Assembly: GCA_029256625.1 (NCBI GenBank)
Contig: JAQSXO010000002.1
Span: 1-37,964 of the forward strand
Length of the DNA stretch: 37,964 nucleotides
DNA from: Cellulosimicrobium sp.
Lineage (GTDB): Bacteria > Actinomycetota > Actinomycetes > Actinomycetales > Cellulomonadaceae
Direction of reading: 5' to 3'
Part shown: positions 31,528 to 37,964 of the stretch, piece by piece
Position numbering within the stretch: the stretch's first letter is position 1
Layout: every line of letters begins with the position of its first letter
The notes under the pieces: model-generated
What the model saw: the letters and a program-made list of their open reading frames with translations, nothing else
Told to the model about the DNA's origin: nothing
The model's database searches: none
Position numbers and translations under genes: made by a program

Positions 31528-32669
31528 CCGATCTCGTCGTGGTGTCTCTCGAGGCGTGGGACCTCGTCTGGCGGCGCAACCAGTACCTGGTCGCCGAGCT
31601 CCTGCGCGCCGACCCCGGACTGCGGGTGCTCTTCGTCGAGCCGGCGGCGGACCCGTTGCACGAGGCACGGCGCGGTTTCCGCCCCCGGCCCGGGCGCGGG
31701 CTCCGCCCCGGCCCGGGCGTCGCGGGCGTGGGGGACGGTCGGCTCTGGCTGTACCAGCCCACGAAGATCCTGCCCCGCAAGCTCGACCCCCGTGTCGACG
31801 ACCGCCTCGCGGCGCTGGTGCGGCGCGCAGCGCGGCGCGCGGGGATGCCGGCGCCGCTGCTGTGGGTCAACGACCCCGCCGCCGCTCGGCTCGCGGACTC
31901 GACCGCGTGGCCCGCGGTGTACGACGTCACGGACGACTGGCTCGCGTCGGACGTGACCCCGGACGAGCACCGTCGCCTCGTCGCCGACGAGGCGCTCCTC
32001 CTCCGCCGGTGCGAGGAGGTGACGGTGTGCTCGCCGCACCTGGTCGCCGCCAAGGGTCGCGACCGGGTCGTCACGCTCCTCACCAACGGCGTCGACGTCG
32101 ACCGGTACCGGACGCCCACGGCGCGTCCCGACGACCTGCCGCCCGGACCGGTCGGGCTCTACCTCGGCACGGTCCACCGCGACCGGTTCGACGTCGACCT
32201 GCTCCACCGGACCGCGCGCCGGCTGGCCGGGACAGCGACGATCGTCGTGGTGGGTCCGGTCCTCGACCTCACGACGGCCGAGTACCGGGCGCTCCAGGAC
32301 GACGGGGTGGTGATGCTCGGGCGGAGATCGTGGCAGGAGGTCCCCGCGTACCTGCAGCACGCCGACGTCCTGCTCGTGCCGCACCTGGTCAACGACTTCA
32401 CCGACAGCCTGGACCCGATCAAGCTCTATGAGTACCGCGCCGTGGATCGACCGGTCGTGGCCACGCCGGTCGCCGGGTTCCGCGACGGTCACGACCCGCG
32501 CGTCGTGGCCGTCGGCGCCTCCGACTTCCCGGACGCCGTCGTGCGGGTGCTGCACGAGCCGCCGGCCGGGCACGTCGACGACGACATCCCCACCTGGAGT
32601 GGTCAGGCCGCGCTCATGGCCGAGGTCCTGGGTAGGGCACGCCGGCGACGCGACGCCACGTCCGTGTGA
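31524..32669 (+). CDS. Glycosyltransferase, TuaH-like
   Basis: A 381-residue GT-B-like protein resembling the teichuronic-acid glycosyltransferase TuaH group. LVVVSLEAWDLVWRRNQYL at the N-terminus, VYDVTDDWLASD in the middle, and SLDPIKLYEYRAVDRPVVATP near the C-terminus are the hallmark segments. NGVDVDRYRTP marks the hinge. The ATG at 31524 overlaps the previous stop (ATGA) and this is the last gene of the operon. Its final 56 bp overlap, tail to tail, the 3' end of the glycosyltransferase gene on the opposite strand. No terminator hairpin separates them. Confidence 0.85.
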   Translation: MTDLVVVSLEAWDLVWRRNQYLVAELLRADPGLRVLFVEPAADPLHEARRGFRPRPGRGLRPGPGVAGVGDGRLWLYQPTKILPRKLDPRVDDRLAALVRRAARRAGMPAPLLWVNDPAAARLADSTAWPAVYDVTDDWLASDVTPDEHRRLVADEALLLRRCEEVTVCSPHLVAAKGRDRVVTLLTNGVDVDRYRTPTARPDDLPPGPVGLYLGTVHRDRFDVDLLHRTARRLAGTATIVVVGPVLDLTTAEYRALQDDGVVMLGRRSWQEVPAYLQHADVLLVPHLVNDFTDSLDPIKLYEYRAVDRPVVATPVAGFRDGHDPRVVAVGASDFPDAVVRVLHEPPAGHVDDDIPTWSGQAALMAEVLGRARRRRDATSV

Positions 32670-33801
32670 GGGTCGCCGCAGTCCGCGCGACGGGGAACCG
32701 CTCGCTCGCCGAGGCGAACGCGGCACGGCCGCGCCGTGCGGCTGCCGCGGGGTCGTCGAGGACCTCGATCACGGCAGCGGCCAGCGCGTCGACGTCTCCC
32801 GGCGGGACGAGGAGGCCGAGCGGATCGCCGGTCGGCTCGCCGTCGGGCGCGAGGATCTCCGTCACCCCGCCGGCCCGGGTCGCGACGACCGGGACGCCGC
32901 GCACCATCGCCTCGACGACGACCTGCCCGAACGGTTCCGGGACGGGCGACGCGTGGACGCAGACGGTCATCTCGTCGAGCTCGGCGGCGGTGTCCGCGCG
33001 GAACCCGACCCACTCCACGTGGTCGGAGACGCCGAGCCGCACCGCCTCGGAGTGCAGCAGCTCGGCGTGCTCCTCGGCGCCGAAGGTCGGTGCGCCGACC
33101 ACGCGGACCCGCGCGTCCGGGTGCCGCGCGAGGATCGCGGGCGTCGCCCGCACCAGCTCGAGCTGGCCCTTGGTGGGGCTCAGACGGCCCACGATCCCGA
33201 CGACGGGCGGACCCGCGGGGGCGGCGGCACGTGGTGCGGACGCCTGCCCCGGGGCGTACCCGGGGTAGGCGAGGACGGTCTCGACGGGAAGCGTCGCCGC
33301 GGTCGCCCGGGAGTTCACCACGACGGCCTGCGGCACGCGTGCGGCGCGGCGCACGAGGCGCACCAGGCGAGGCGGGAGGTAGTCGTCGGCGATCCGGTCG
33401 TGGACGTGCCAGACGAGCGGCGTGCGGGTGAGCCGGGCGGGGACGAGCGTCACGAGGTCCGCCTTGAGCGACGTCGTGTGGACGACGTCCGGGCGCAGCC
33501 TGCGCAGCCGTCCCGTCAGGCGCACGCCGTAGGCGGCGACGCGCACCGCGGTGACGACGTGACGGGGCGACAGCCGCCCAGCCCGGCGGCGATCCATGCC
33601 GCCGACGGCGCGGCTGATCGGGAGCACGTCCACGCGGACCCCCGCCTGCTCGAGTCGGCCTCGCAGCGGCCCGTCCTCGAAGAGCAGGACCCGGACGGTG
33701 ACGTGGTCCCCGAGCGCCTCGCACGCCCGGACCAGGGCGAGCTCCGCACCCCCCAGGTCCCCGGTGTGGTCGACGACGAGGACGCGGAGCCGGTCCGTCA
33801 C
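32614..33801 (-). CDS. GT4-type glycosyltransferase
   Basis: A 395-residue GT-B transferase. VLVVDHTGDLGGAELALVRACEAL is the N-terminus with the Gly-Gly loop. VVHTTSLKADLVTLVPARL and LVWHVHDRIADDYLPPRLV are acceptor-domain segments. VVGIVGRLSPTKGQLELVRA and PEPFGQVVVEAMVRGVPVVATRAGGVTEI form the donor domain with its Glu-x7-Glu pair. The GTG at 33801 overlaps the stop of the Wzc-like gene (GTGA), so it is the third gene of the minus-strand operon that starts at 36877. Open sequence further upstream in this frame is a shadow. Confidence 0.88.
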   Translation of the reverse strand: MTDRLRVLVVDHTGDLGGAELALVRACEALGDHVTVRVLLFEDGPLRGRLEQAGVRVDVLPISRAVGGMDRRRAGRLSPRHVVTAVRVAAYGVRLTGRLRRLRPDVVHTTSLKADLVTLVPARLTRTPLVWHVHDRIADDYLPPRLVRLVRRAARVPQAVVVNSRATAATLPVETVLAYPGYAPGQASAPRAAAPAGPPVVGIVGRLSPTKGQLELVRATPAILARHPDARVRVVGAPTFGAEEHAELLHSEAVRLGVSDHVEWVGFRADTAAELDEMTVCVHASPVPEPFGQVVVEAMVRGVPVVATRAGGVTEILAPDGEPTGDPLGLLVPPGDVDALAAAVIEVLDDPAAAARRGRAAFASASERFPVARTAATLTRTWRRVAGVPYPGPRP

Positions 33802-35717
33802 CAGCGGAACGGTCGGCGGCGCTCGGGCTCCGCCTGGGTCGGCACCTCCGCCGGCACGTCGGACGACGGCACCTTGGCCCACGACGGCGCCAGCAGCGGA
33901 GCCCCGGCGCTGCCTCGCCCCGACCCGCTCTCGCTCGCTGCGGCGCGCACGAGGGCGGCCGGCGTGACCGTCCCGGTCTCGTCGCCCGCGGCGAGGGCGT
34001 CCTCGGTCGGAACGTCCTCCGCCGTCTCTGCCGGGCCCGGCTCCTCGGGCGTGTCGGGACGCTGCTCCTCGGCCGTCCGCGCGGCACCGGCGCGGTGCCG
34101 GGACGCGGTGCTCGCCGAGACGTGCTCCGTCGCGGGCGCGACCGGTTCGGGCTGGCGGTCGGCCCCGCTCGCCGCTCCGCCGCCGGACGAGGCGCGACCA
34201 CCGGCCCGGGCCCGGCCAAGAATGCCGGTTCGCGTCGGCTCGGTCTCCGCGCCGTAGGTCGACGCGTAGAGCATCCGGCGGTCGCTCTTCACACCGGCGA
34301 TCGCGACGCCGAGCAGCGGCACGTTGTTCACGCGGAGGCGGTCCGCCGCCTCGGACAGCACGGCACGGTCCGTCTTGCCCGCGGCAGCCACGAGCACGAC
34401 ACCGGTCGCGTACCGCCCGAGGATCGTGGCGTCCGCTGCGGCGAGCACCGGCGGCGCGTCGACGACCACGACCTCGGCGCGGCGGCGCAGCCCCTCGAGC
34501 AGTCCCCGTGCGCGGTCGGTCGCGAGGTAGTCGGCGGGATCCATCCCCTCGTCGGGCAGCGTGAAGACCTCCAGGTTGCTCACCGCGGTCGCCCGGGCGG
34601 CGTCTCCCGCACCGCCGCCGTGCGCCGTCGTGGGGACGGGGAGCAGGGAGTCGAGCTGCGGACGGCGGAGGTCGCCGGACACCGCGACGGTGCGGCGCCC
34701 GCTCAGCGCGAACGACGCCGCGAGGTTGGCGGCGATGAACGACCGCGGCGCGAGCGGGTCGGCGGCGGTCACGACGACGATCGCGTGCTGGGACTGCGAG
34801 AGCGAGACCTCGACCGCCGTGCGCAGCTCGCGGATCGACTCGGTGAAGGGCGTCGCCACCTTGGACGAGACGGGCAGGGTGCGGGTCGCCCGGAAGTCGT
34901 GGTGGGCCGCTCTCGTCCCGTACAGCTCGGCGAGCACGGGGGTCTCCGCGACCTGTCCGGCCTCCGTGGTGGTCCTGATCCGGACGTCGAGGCCCCGCCG
35001 GGCGAACGCGAGGCCGATGCCCGCGAGGAGACCCGCGAGGAGGGCGATCGCGACCACCGTGAGCGACGAGAGGCCCACCGGTCCGGCGCTCGTCGCGGGC
35101 GTGACGATCTCGGCCGGCGTGACGATCGAGCGCAGGGTGTTGATCTGCAGCGTCAGCGCCTGGTACTGGTTCACGATCGTCGTGCGCTCGGCTGCCGCGA
35201 GCGGGTCGTCGGGGTTGGCCGCGAGCTGCGCGTCGACCGTCGCGAGCTGCTCGCGCAGCGCCTGGCGCTGCGCGTCGAGCTGGCTCATCTGGTCCGCCTG
35301 GATCACGGCGACCTGCGCGACGTACGCCTCCGCCACCGCGTTCGCCACGTCCTGGGACTCCTGCGGAGACAGGGTCTCCCCGTGCACGAGGATGATGCGA
35401 CCGTCCTCGGAGCCGTACTCGGCACTCACCTGCTGGCGGAGATCCGCCGGCGTGGTTCCGTCGCCCAGCGTCGCCGCCGCCGCGTCGAGCACCGCGGTCG
35501 AGGTGACGTCGTCGACGTCGGTGGCCACCGTCACCTCGACGGGCTGGTCACCGCCCTGCACGGACTGCGTCGGGACGAGCTGGACGACGGCGGTGGCCCG
35601 GTACTCGGTGTCCTGGCGATCGAGGTACGCGAGGGCCGCGAGGACGACGACGACGACCGCGACGAGGACGTAGTACCTGCCCGCCCAGATCGTGCGGAAG
35701 AACTGTCGGATGGTCAT
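33798..35717 (-). CDS. Wzz/Wzc-like polysaccharide co-polymerase with degenerate kinase domain
   Basis: A 639-residue membrane protein of the chain-length-determinant / BY-kinase family. Residues 1-17 are cytoplasmic. Transmembrane segments lie at about 18-31 and 219-238, with a periplasm-side Wzz domain and coiled coil (about 140-165) between. The cytoplasmic domain aligns with Wzc/CapB kinases. However, the P-loop, normally xxPGEGKST, reads ADPLAPRSF (319-327) without the Gly-Lys pair. Walker A' (SGDLRRP, D349) and Walker B (VVVVDAPP, D420) remain. Only two tyrosines (Y484, Y488) follow; the last 140 residues are a Pro/Ala/Glu-rich tail, not a Tyr cluster. It probably acts as a scaffold setting chain length rather than as a kinase. 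It overlaps both operon neighbours by 4 bp. Confidence 0.85.
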   Translation of the reverse strand: MTIRQFFRTIWAGRYYVLVAVVVVVLAALAYLDRQDTEYRATAVVQLVPTQSVQGGDQPVEVTVATDVDDVTSTAVLDAAAATLGDGTTPADLRQQVSAEYGSEDGRIILVHGETLSPQESQDVANAVAEAYVAQVAVIQADQMSQLDAQRQALREQLATVDAQLAANPDDPLAAAERTTIVNQYQALTLQINTLRSIVTPAEIVTPATSAGPVGLSSLTVVAIALLAGLLAGIGLAFARRGLDVRIRTTTEAGQVAETPVLAELYGTRAAHHDFRATRTLPVSSKVATPFTESIRELRTAVEVSLSQSQHAIVVVTAADPLAPRSFIAANLAASFALSGRRTVAVSGDLRRPQLDSLLPVPTTAHGGGAGDAARATAVSNLEVFTLPDEGMDPADYLATDRARGLLEGLRRRAEVVVVDAPPVLAAADATILGRYATGVVLVAAAGKTDRAVLSEAADRLRVNNVPLLGVAIAGVKSDRRMLYASTYGAETEPTRTGILGRARAGGRASSGGGAASGADRQPEPVAPATEHVSASTASRHRAGAARTAEEQRPDTPEEPGPAETAEDVPTEDALAAGDETGTVTPAALVRAAASESGSGRGSAGAPLLAPSWAKVPSSDVPAEVPTQAEPERRRPFRW

Positions 35718-36877
35718 CGACTGCTCGTCTCCCCCGGTCCGGTCGCGTACGTCGCGACCCCTGGTCGCTGGAGGACGATCCCCCGGATCCGCTCCACGAA
35801 CCGCGCGCGACCGAATCCGGCCACGTGGGCCCTCACCGCCGCATCATCCCACGCGCGCCCGGCCGCGGCCTCGACGGCCCCGGCCACGAGATCGGGGCGC
35901 GGCGCGTCGAAGAACACGCCGTTGACGCCGTCCACGACCGTGTCGAGATACCCCCCGTCGCGCAGGACCACGCTCGGCCGCCCGAACGCGCCGGCCTCCA
36001 GCGGCGACAGCCCGTAGTCCTCGTACGACGCGGCGACGAGCGCCGACGCGTTCCGGTACACCCAGCGCAGCGTCGCGTCGTCGACGCGGCCGAGCAGGTG
36101 CACGCGGCCGCCCCCGCGGGCGGCCCGCGCCTCCAGCCGGGCGCGGTCGGGGCCGTCCCCCACCACGACGAGCTCGCGGCCCGTCGCGAGCGCCGCCTCG
36201 AGGACGACGTCGACGTTCTTGTAGGGCAGCAGGCGTGCCACGCACAGGAGGAAGCCAGGCTCGACGCCGGAGAGGGCGCGCTCCTCCCCGTCAGGGAGCA
36301 TCGCGGGCGGGGGCGCGAGCACCTCGGCCTCGATGCCGTACGCGTCGCGGATCGCGCGCTGCGTCACGGTCGAGTTGGCGAGGTAGACGTCCGCGCGCCG
36401 GGCGGCGGCGTCGTCCCACCGGCGCAGCCCCGGGGACAGGAGGCCGAGCGCGGTGGCCGCGGCGCGCCGTCGGGCGCGGTGCGCGGCGGAGCCGTCCGCC
36501 GGCCCCAGGTACCGGTCCCGCTGGTAGAGCCACCGGGCGGGCGCGTGGCAGTAGACGACGGTGCGCCCCGCACCGCGGTAGCCGTGGGCCCAGCCGGTGG
36601 AGGACGCGAGCAGGACGTCCGCCTCGACGCGCTGTCGGTCGACGGCGGGCGCGAGGAACGGGAGCGCGACCCGGTGGTGCCGCCGCAGGAGACCGGTCCG
36701 GTCGAGCGCCGACGTCCGCAGGTCGAGGGAGCCGAACTCGGGGAACGTACCGGCAGGGTCGAACAGCGTCGTGTACATCGGCGATCCGGGGAACGCGTCG
36801 GCCAGCAGCAGTGCGACCCGCTCCGCGCCGCCACGCTGGGTCGCGTAGTCGTGCGCGAGCGCGACACCGTGGGTCAT
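35714..36877 (-). CDS. GT4-type glycosyltransferase
   Basis: A 387-residue GT-B transferase. VALAHDYATQRGGAERVALLLADAF and YTTLFDP are typical of WbaZ/mannosyl-like GT4 enzymes, as is VVYCHAPARWLYQRDRYLGP in the acceptor domain. LLCVARLLPYKNVDVVLEAAL begins the donor domain, and ASYEDYGLSPLEAGAFGRPSVVLRDGG contains the Glu-x7-Glu pair. The ATG at 36877 has GGGAGG upstream; its stop overlaps the Wzc-like gene's ATG (ATGA). It leads the three-gene minus-strand operon, whose promoter region (36878-36992) holds the 12-bp palindrome at 36950-36961. Mannosyl transfer is the best guess from similarity, not proven. Confidence 0.88.
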   Translation of the reverse strand: MTHGVALAHDYATQRGGAERVALLLADAFPGSPMYTTLFDPAGTFPEFGSLDLRTSALDRTGLLRRHHRVALPFLAPAVDRQRVEADVLLASSTGWAHGYRGAGRTVVYCHAPARWLYQRDRYLGPADGSAAHRARRRAAATALGLLSPGLRRWDDAAARRADVYLANSTVTQRAIRDAYGIEAEVLAPPPAMLPDGEERALSGVEPGFLLCVARLLPYKNVDVVLEAALATGRELVVVGDGPDRARLEARAARGGGRVHLLGRVDDATLRWVYRNASALVAASYEDYGLSPLEAGAFGRPSVVLRDGGYLDTVVDGVNGVFFDAPRPDLVAGAVEAAAGRAWDDAAVRAHVAGFGRARFVERIRGIVLQRPGVATYATGPGETSSR

Positions 36878-36949
36878 CGGTCCTCCCTCGCGAACGCAGG
36901 CAACCAGCCTAGGTCGCGGGGACCGCCCGGGAAGGGGGACGAAGGGACC

Positions 36950-36971
36950 TCACCCGGGTGAAAACGGGCGT
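36950..36971. promoter_or_regulatory. Perfect 12-bp palindrome, TCACCCGGGTGA
   Basis: TCACCCGGGTGA at 36950-36961 is a perfect palindrome followed by AAAACGGGCG. On the minus strand it reads CGTTTTCACCCGGGTGA, very close to CGTTTTCACCCGACCGGGTG at 7386-7405. It lies 73 bp upstream of the glycosyltransferase ATG at 36877 and 32 bp beyond the pth stop. It is a strong candidate binding site for a dimeric regulator of the minus-strand operon. Confidence 0.5.
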
Positions 36972-36992
36972 CCTGGCCCGCGACGCTCGGGG

Positions 36993-37595
36993 CTACGCCC
37001 TCGTGTGGAACTTCCCCTGGGCGGCGAGCAGGCCCTCGGTGAGCAGCATCTCGACGGCGTCCGCGGCGTCGTCGAGCAGGAAGGGGAGCTCCTTCGCCTC
37101 AGGGCCCTTGAAGTCCTTGAGCACGAAGTCGGCGGTGTCCTGGCGGCCCGGGGGGCGGCCGACGCCCCCGCGCACGCGGACGTAGTCCTTGGTGCCCAGG
37201 GCCTTGCTGATGTCGCGCAGGCCGTTGTGCCCGCCCTCGCCGCCGCCGATCTTCAGCTTCACGGCGCCGAACGGGATGTCGACCTCGTCGTGGACCACGA
37301 CGACGTGGTCCGGGTCGATCCCGTAGTACTTCGCGAGCCCGGACACCGGGCCGCCCGAGACGTTCATGTACGTCGTGGGCTTGGCCAGGACGACGCGCGG
37401 ACCGGGCCGCCCGCCGGGCAGCATCCCGATGCGGGCCTCGGCGACGGCGGCCTGCGCGCGCGGGTGGCGCGCGAAGCGGGCGGCGGCGCGCCCCGCGAGG
37501 ACGTCGAGGACCATGTGGCCCAGGTTGTGGCGGTTTCCCGCGTACGTCGGCCCGGGGTTGCCGAGCCCGACGACGAGCCACGGCTGGTCGGTCAT
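36993..37595 (-). CDS. pth: Peptidyl-tRNA hydrolase
   Basis: Pth cleaves peptidyl-tRNA dropped from ribosomes, recycling tRNA; it is an essential cytoplasmic enzyme. The 200-residue length fits. All signature residues are visible: VVGLGNPGPTYAGNRHNLGH with the catalytic His, PTTYMNVSG, VVHDEVDIPFG with the catalytic Asp, and GGGEGGHNGLRDI. The ATG at 37595 is preceded by GAAGGAC at suitable distance; the longer in-frame ATG at 37661 adds an unconserved Arg/Pro-rich stretch. It lies downstream of rplY, separated by a hairpin. This rplY-pth order is common in actinobacteria. It marks the right edge of the polysaccharide island. Confidence 0.97.
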   Translation of the reverse strand: MTDQPWLVVGLGNPGPTYAGNRHNLGHMVLDVLAGRAAARFARHPRAQAAVAEARIGMLPGGRPGPRVVLAKPTTYMNVSGGPVSGLAKYYGIDPDHVVVVHDEVDIPFGAVKLKIGGGEGGHNGLRDISKALGTKDYVRVRGGVGRPPGRQDTADFVLKDFKGPEAKELPFLLDDAADAVEMLLTEGLLAAQGKFHTRA

Positions 37596-37661
37596 GTCGT
37601 CTCTCGTCCTTCGTCCGGGTCGTGCGGGGGCGGTTCGAGGCGGTGCGCGGTGCGGGCGCAC

Positions 37662-37694
37662 GGACGCCCGGCACCGTCACGGTACCGGGCGTCC
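37662..37694 (-). terminator. Hairpin between rplY and pth
   Basis: GGACGCCCGG (37662-37671) pairs with CCGGGCGTCC (37685-37694). After one mismatch, four more inner pairs (ACCG/CGGT) close a 3-base loop. It lies 40 bp past the rplY stop and 67 bp before the pth start, on the path of minus-strand transcription. A factor-independent terminator or attenuator is likely, though no T-run follows. Confidence 0.75.
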
Positions 37695-37733
37695 GACGCG
37701 GGTCGTCGTGGCGTCAGCCGACGACGGGGAAGA

Positions 37734-37964
37734 TCACTCCGCGGCGGCCTCGGCGGGAGCCTCCTCGGCGGCCTCGGCGGCCTCGTCCTCGGTGGCCTCG
37801 GCCTGCGGCTCGGTGACCGACACGACGAGGAGCTCGGCGTCGGCGGTGAGGGTGGTGCCCTGCGGGAGCTTCACGTCACCGGCGAGGATCTGCGAGCCGG
37901 CCTCGAGGCCCTCGATGGAGACCTCGATCGACTCGGGCAGGTGCGTCGCCTCGGCCTCGACCGC
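37734..37964 (-). CDS. rplY: 50S ribosomal protein L25/CTC, C-terminal part (cut by window edge)
   Basis: The last 76 residues of the long (TL5/CTC) form of ribosomal protein L25, which binds 5S rRNA. HLPESIEVSIEGLEAGSQILAGDV, then LPQGTTL and ADAELLVVSVTEP, are characteristic of the C-terminal beta domain of CTC proteins. It ends with an acidic Ala/Glu tail (about 20 residues of EDEAAEAAEEAPAE type), common in actinobacterial L25. The N-terminal 5S-binding domain lies beyond the window. The repeated GCCTCGGCG units at 37745-37800 are simply this Ala/Glu tail. Confidence 0.95.
   Translation of the reverse strand, partial: AVEAEATHLPESIEVSIEGLEAGSQILAGDVKLPQGTTLTADAELLVVSVTEPQAEATEDEAAEAAEEAPAEAAAE

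Noticed and set aside
36950-36961. BldD binding site
   Set aside because: The palindrome resembles the BldD box as I remember it, but it lacks the central A/T base and the related sites have 2- and 4-base spacers, so the assignment is not supported.
37745-37800. Tandem GCCTCGGCG-like repeat
   Set aside because: It simply encodes the acidic Ala/Glu tail of ribosomal protein L25 and is not a separate repeat element.
1-37964. Mobile elements, tRNA genes, CRISPR arrays, attachment sites
   Set aside because: No transposase or integrase sequence, no clover-leaf with CCA-type end, no regularly spaced repeats and no AT-rich border were seen at either end of the island.

Overview
The window is uniformly GC-rich DNA (about 73% by eye) with many GTG starts, 4-bp ATGA/GTGA stop-start overlaps and dense protein coding on both strands. 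The housekeeping genes at its edges (mfd on the left, pth and rplY on the right) and the protein sequences suggest a high-GC actinobacterium, most likely a Micrococcales member of the Cellulomonas/Cellulosimicrobium/Isoptericola type. The genus is an inference. I see no tRNA, rRNA, CRISPR array, insertion sequence or phage gene.

Layout. (1) 1-2721, minus: mfd, cut by the window edge and carrying two internal deletions that break its frame. (2) 3060-4857, plus: a membrane acyltransferase and a PAP2-family phosphatase; then 4927-6132, lhgO. (3) 6142-8521: two divergently transcribed GT4-type glycosyltransferases. (4) 8582-15060, plus: one tightly coupled operon with a Wzt/Wzm-type polysaccharide ABC exporter, three glycosyltransferases and an asparagine-synthetase-like enzyme. 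(5) 15097-17614, minus: a GT2 glycosyltransferase and a secreted DUF4038-like glycoside hydrolase; then 17719-18666, plus: another GT2. (6) 18627-25836: a sugar-nucleotide and decoration block with a pyruvyl transferase, PIG-L deacetylase, sugar-1-phosphate cytidylyltransferase, class III aminotransferase, RmlC-like epimerase, C-methyltransferase-fold protein and an extended SDR. (7) 26002-32669, plus: a five-gene operon with a GT4-GT2 fusion, a Wzy/WaaL-like polymerase or ligase and three more glycosyltransferases. (8) 32614-36877, minus: a glycosyltransferase, a Wzz/Wzc-like co-polymerase with a ruined P-loop, and another glycosyltransferase. (9) 36993-37964, minus: pth and the C-terminal end of rplY.

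Taken together, about 34 kb of surface-polysaccharide genes sit between mfd and pth-rplY, which lie near one another in other actinobacteria. The locus makes at least one unusual sugar nucleotide, assembles glycans with about a dozen glycosyltransferases, and exports or polymerises them. It contains parts of both an ABC-dependent route (Wzm/Wzt) and a Wzy-dependent route (Wzy/Wzc-like), but no Wzx flippase and no obvious initiating phosphoglycosyltransferase.

The most interesting signals are: a recurring TTCACCCG element, often as an inverted or direct repeat, in the intergenic regions of the island; the sugar-nucleotide cassette, which has a cytidylyltransferase but no 4,6-dehydratase and a C-methyltransferase homologue that has lost its zinc cysteines; the Wzc-like protein without its P-loop lysine; and the doubly deleted mfd.
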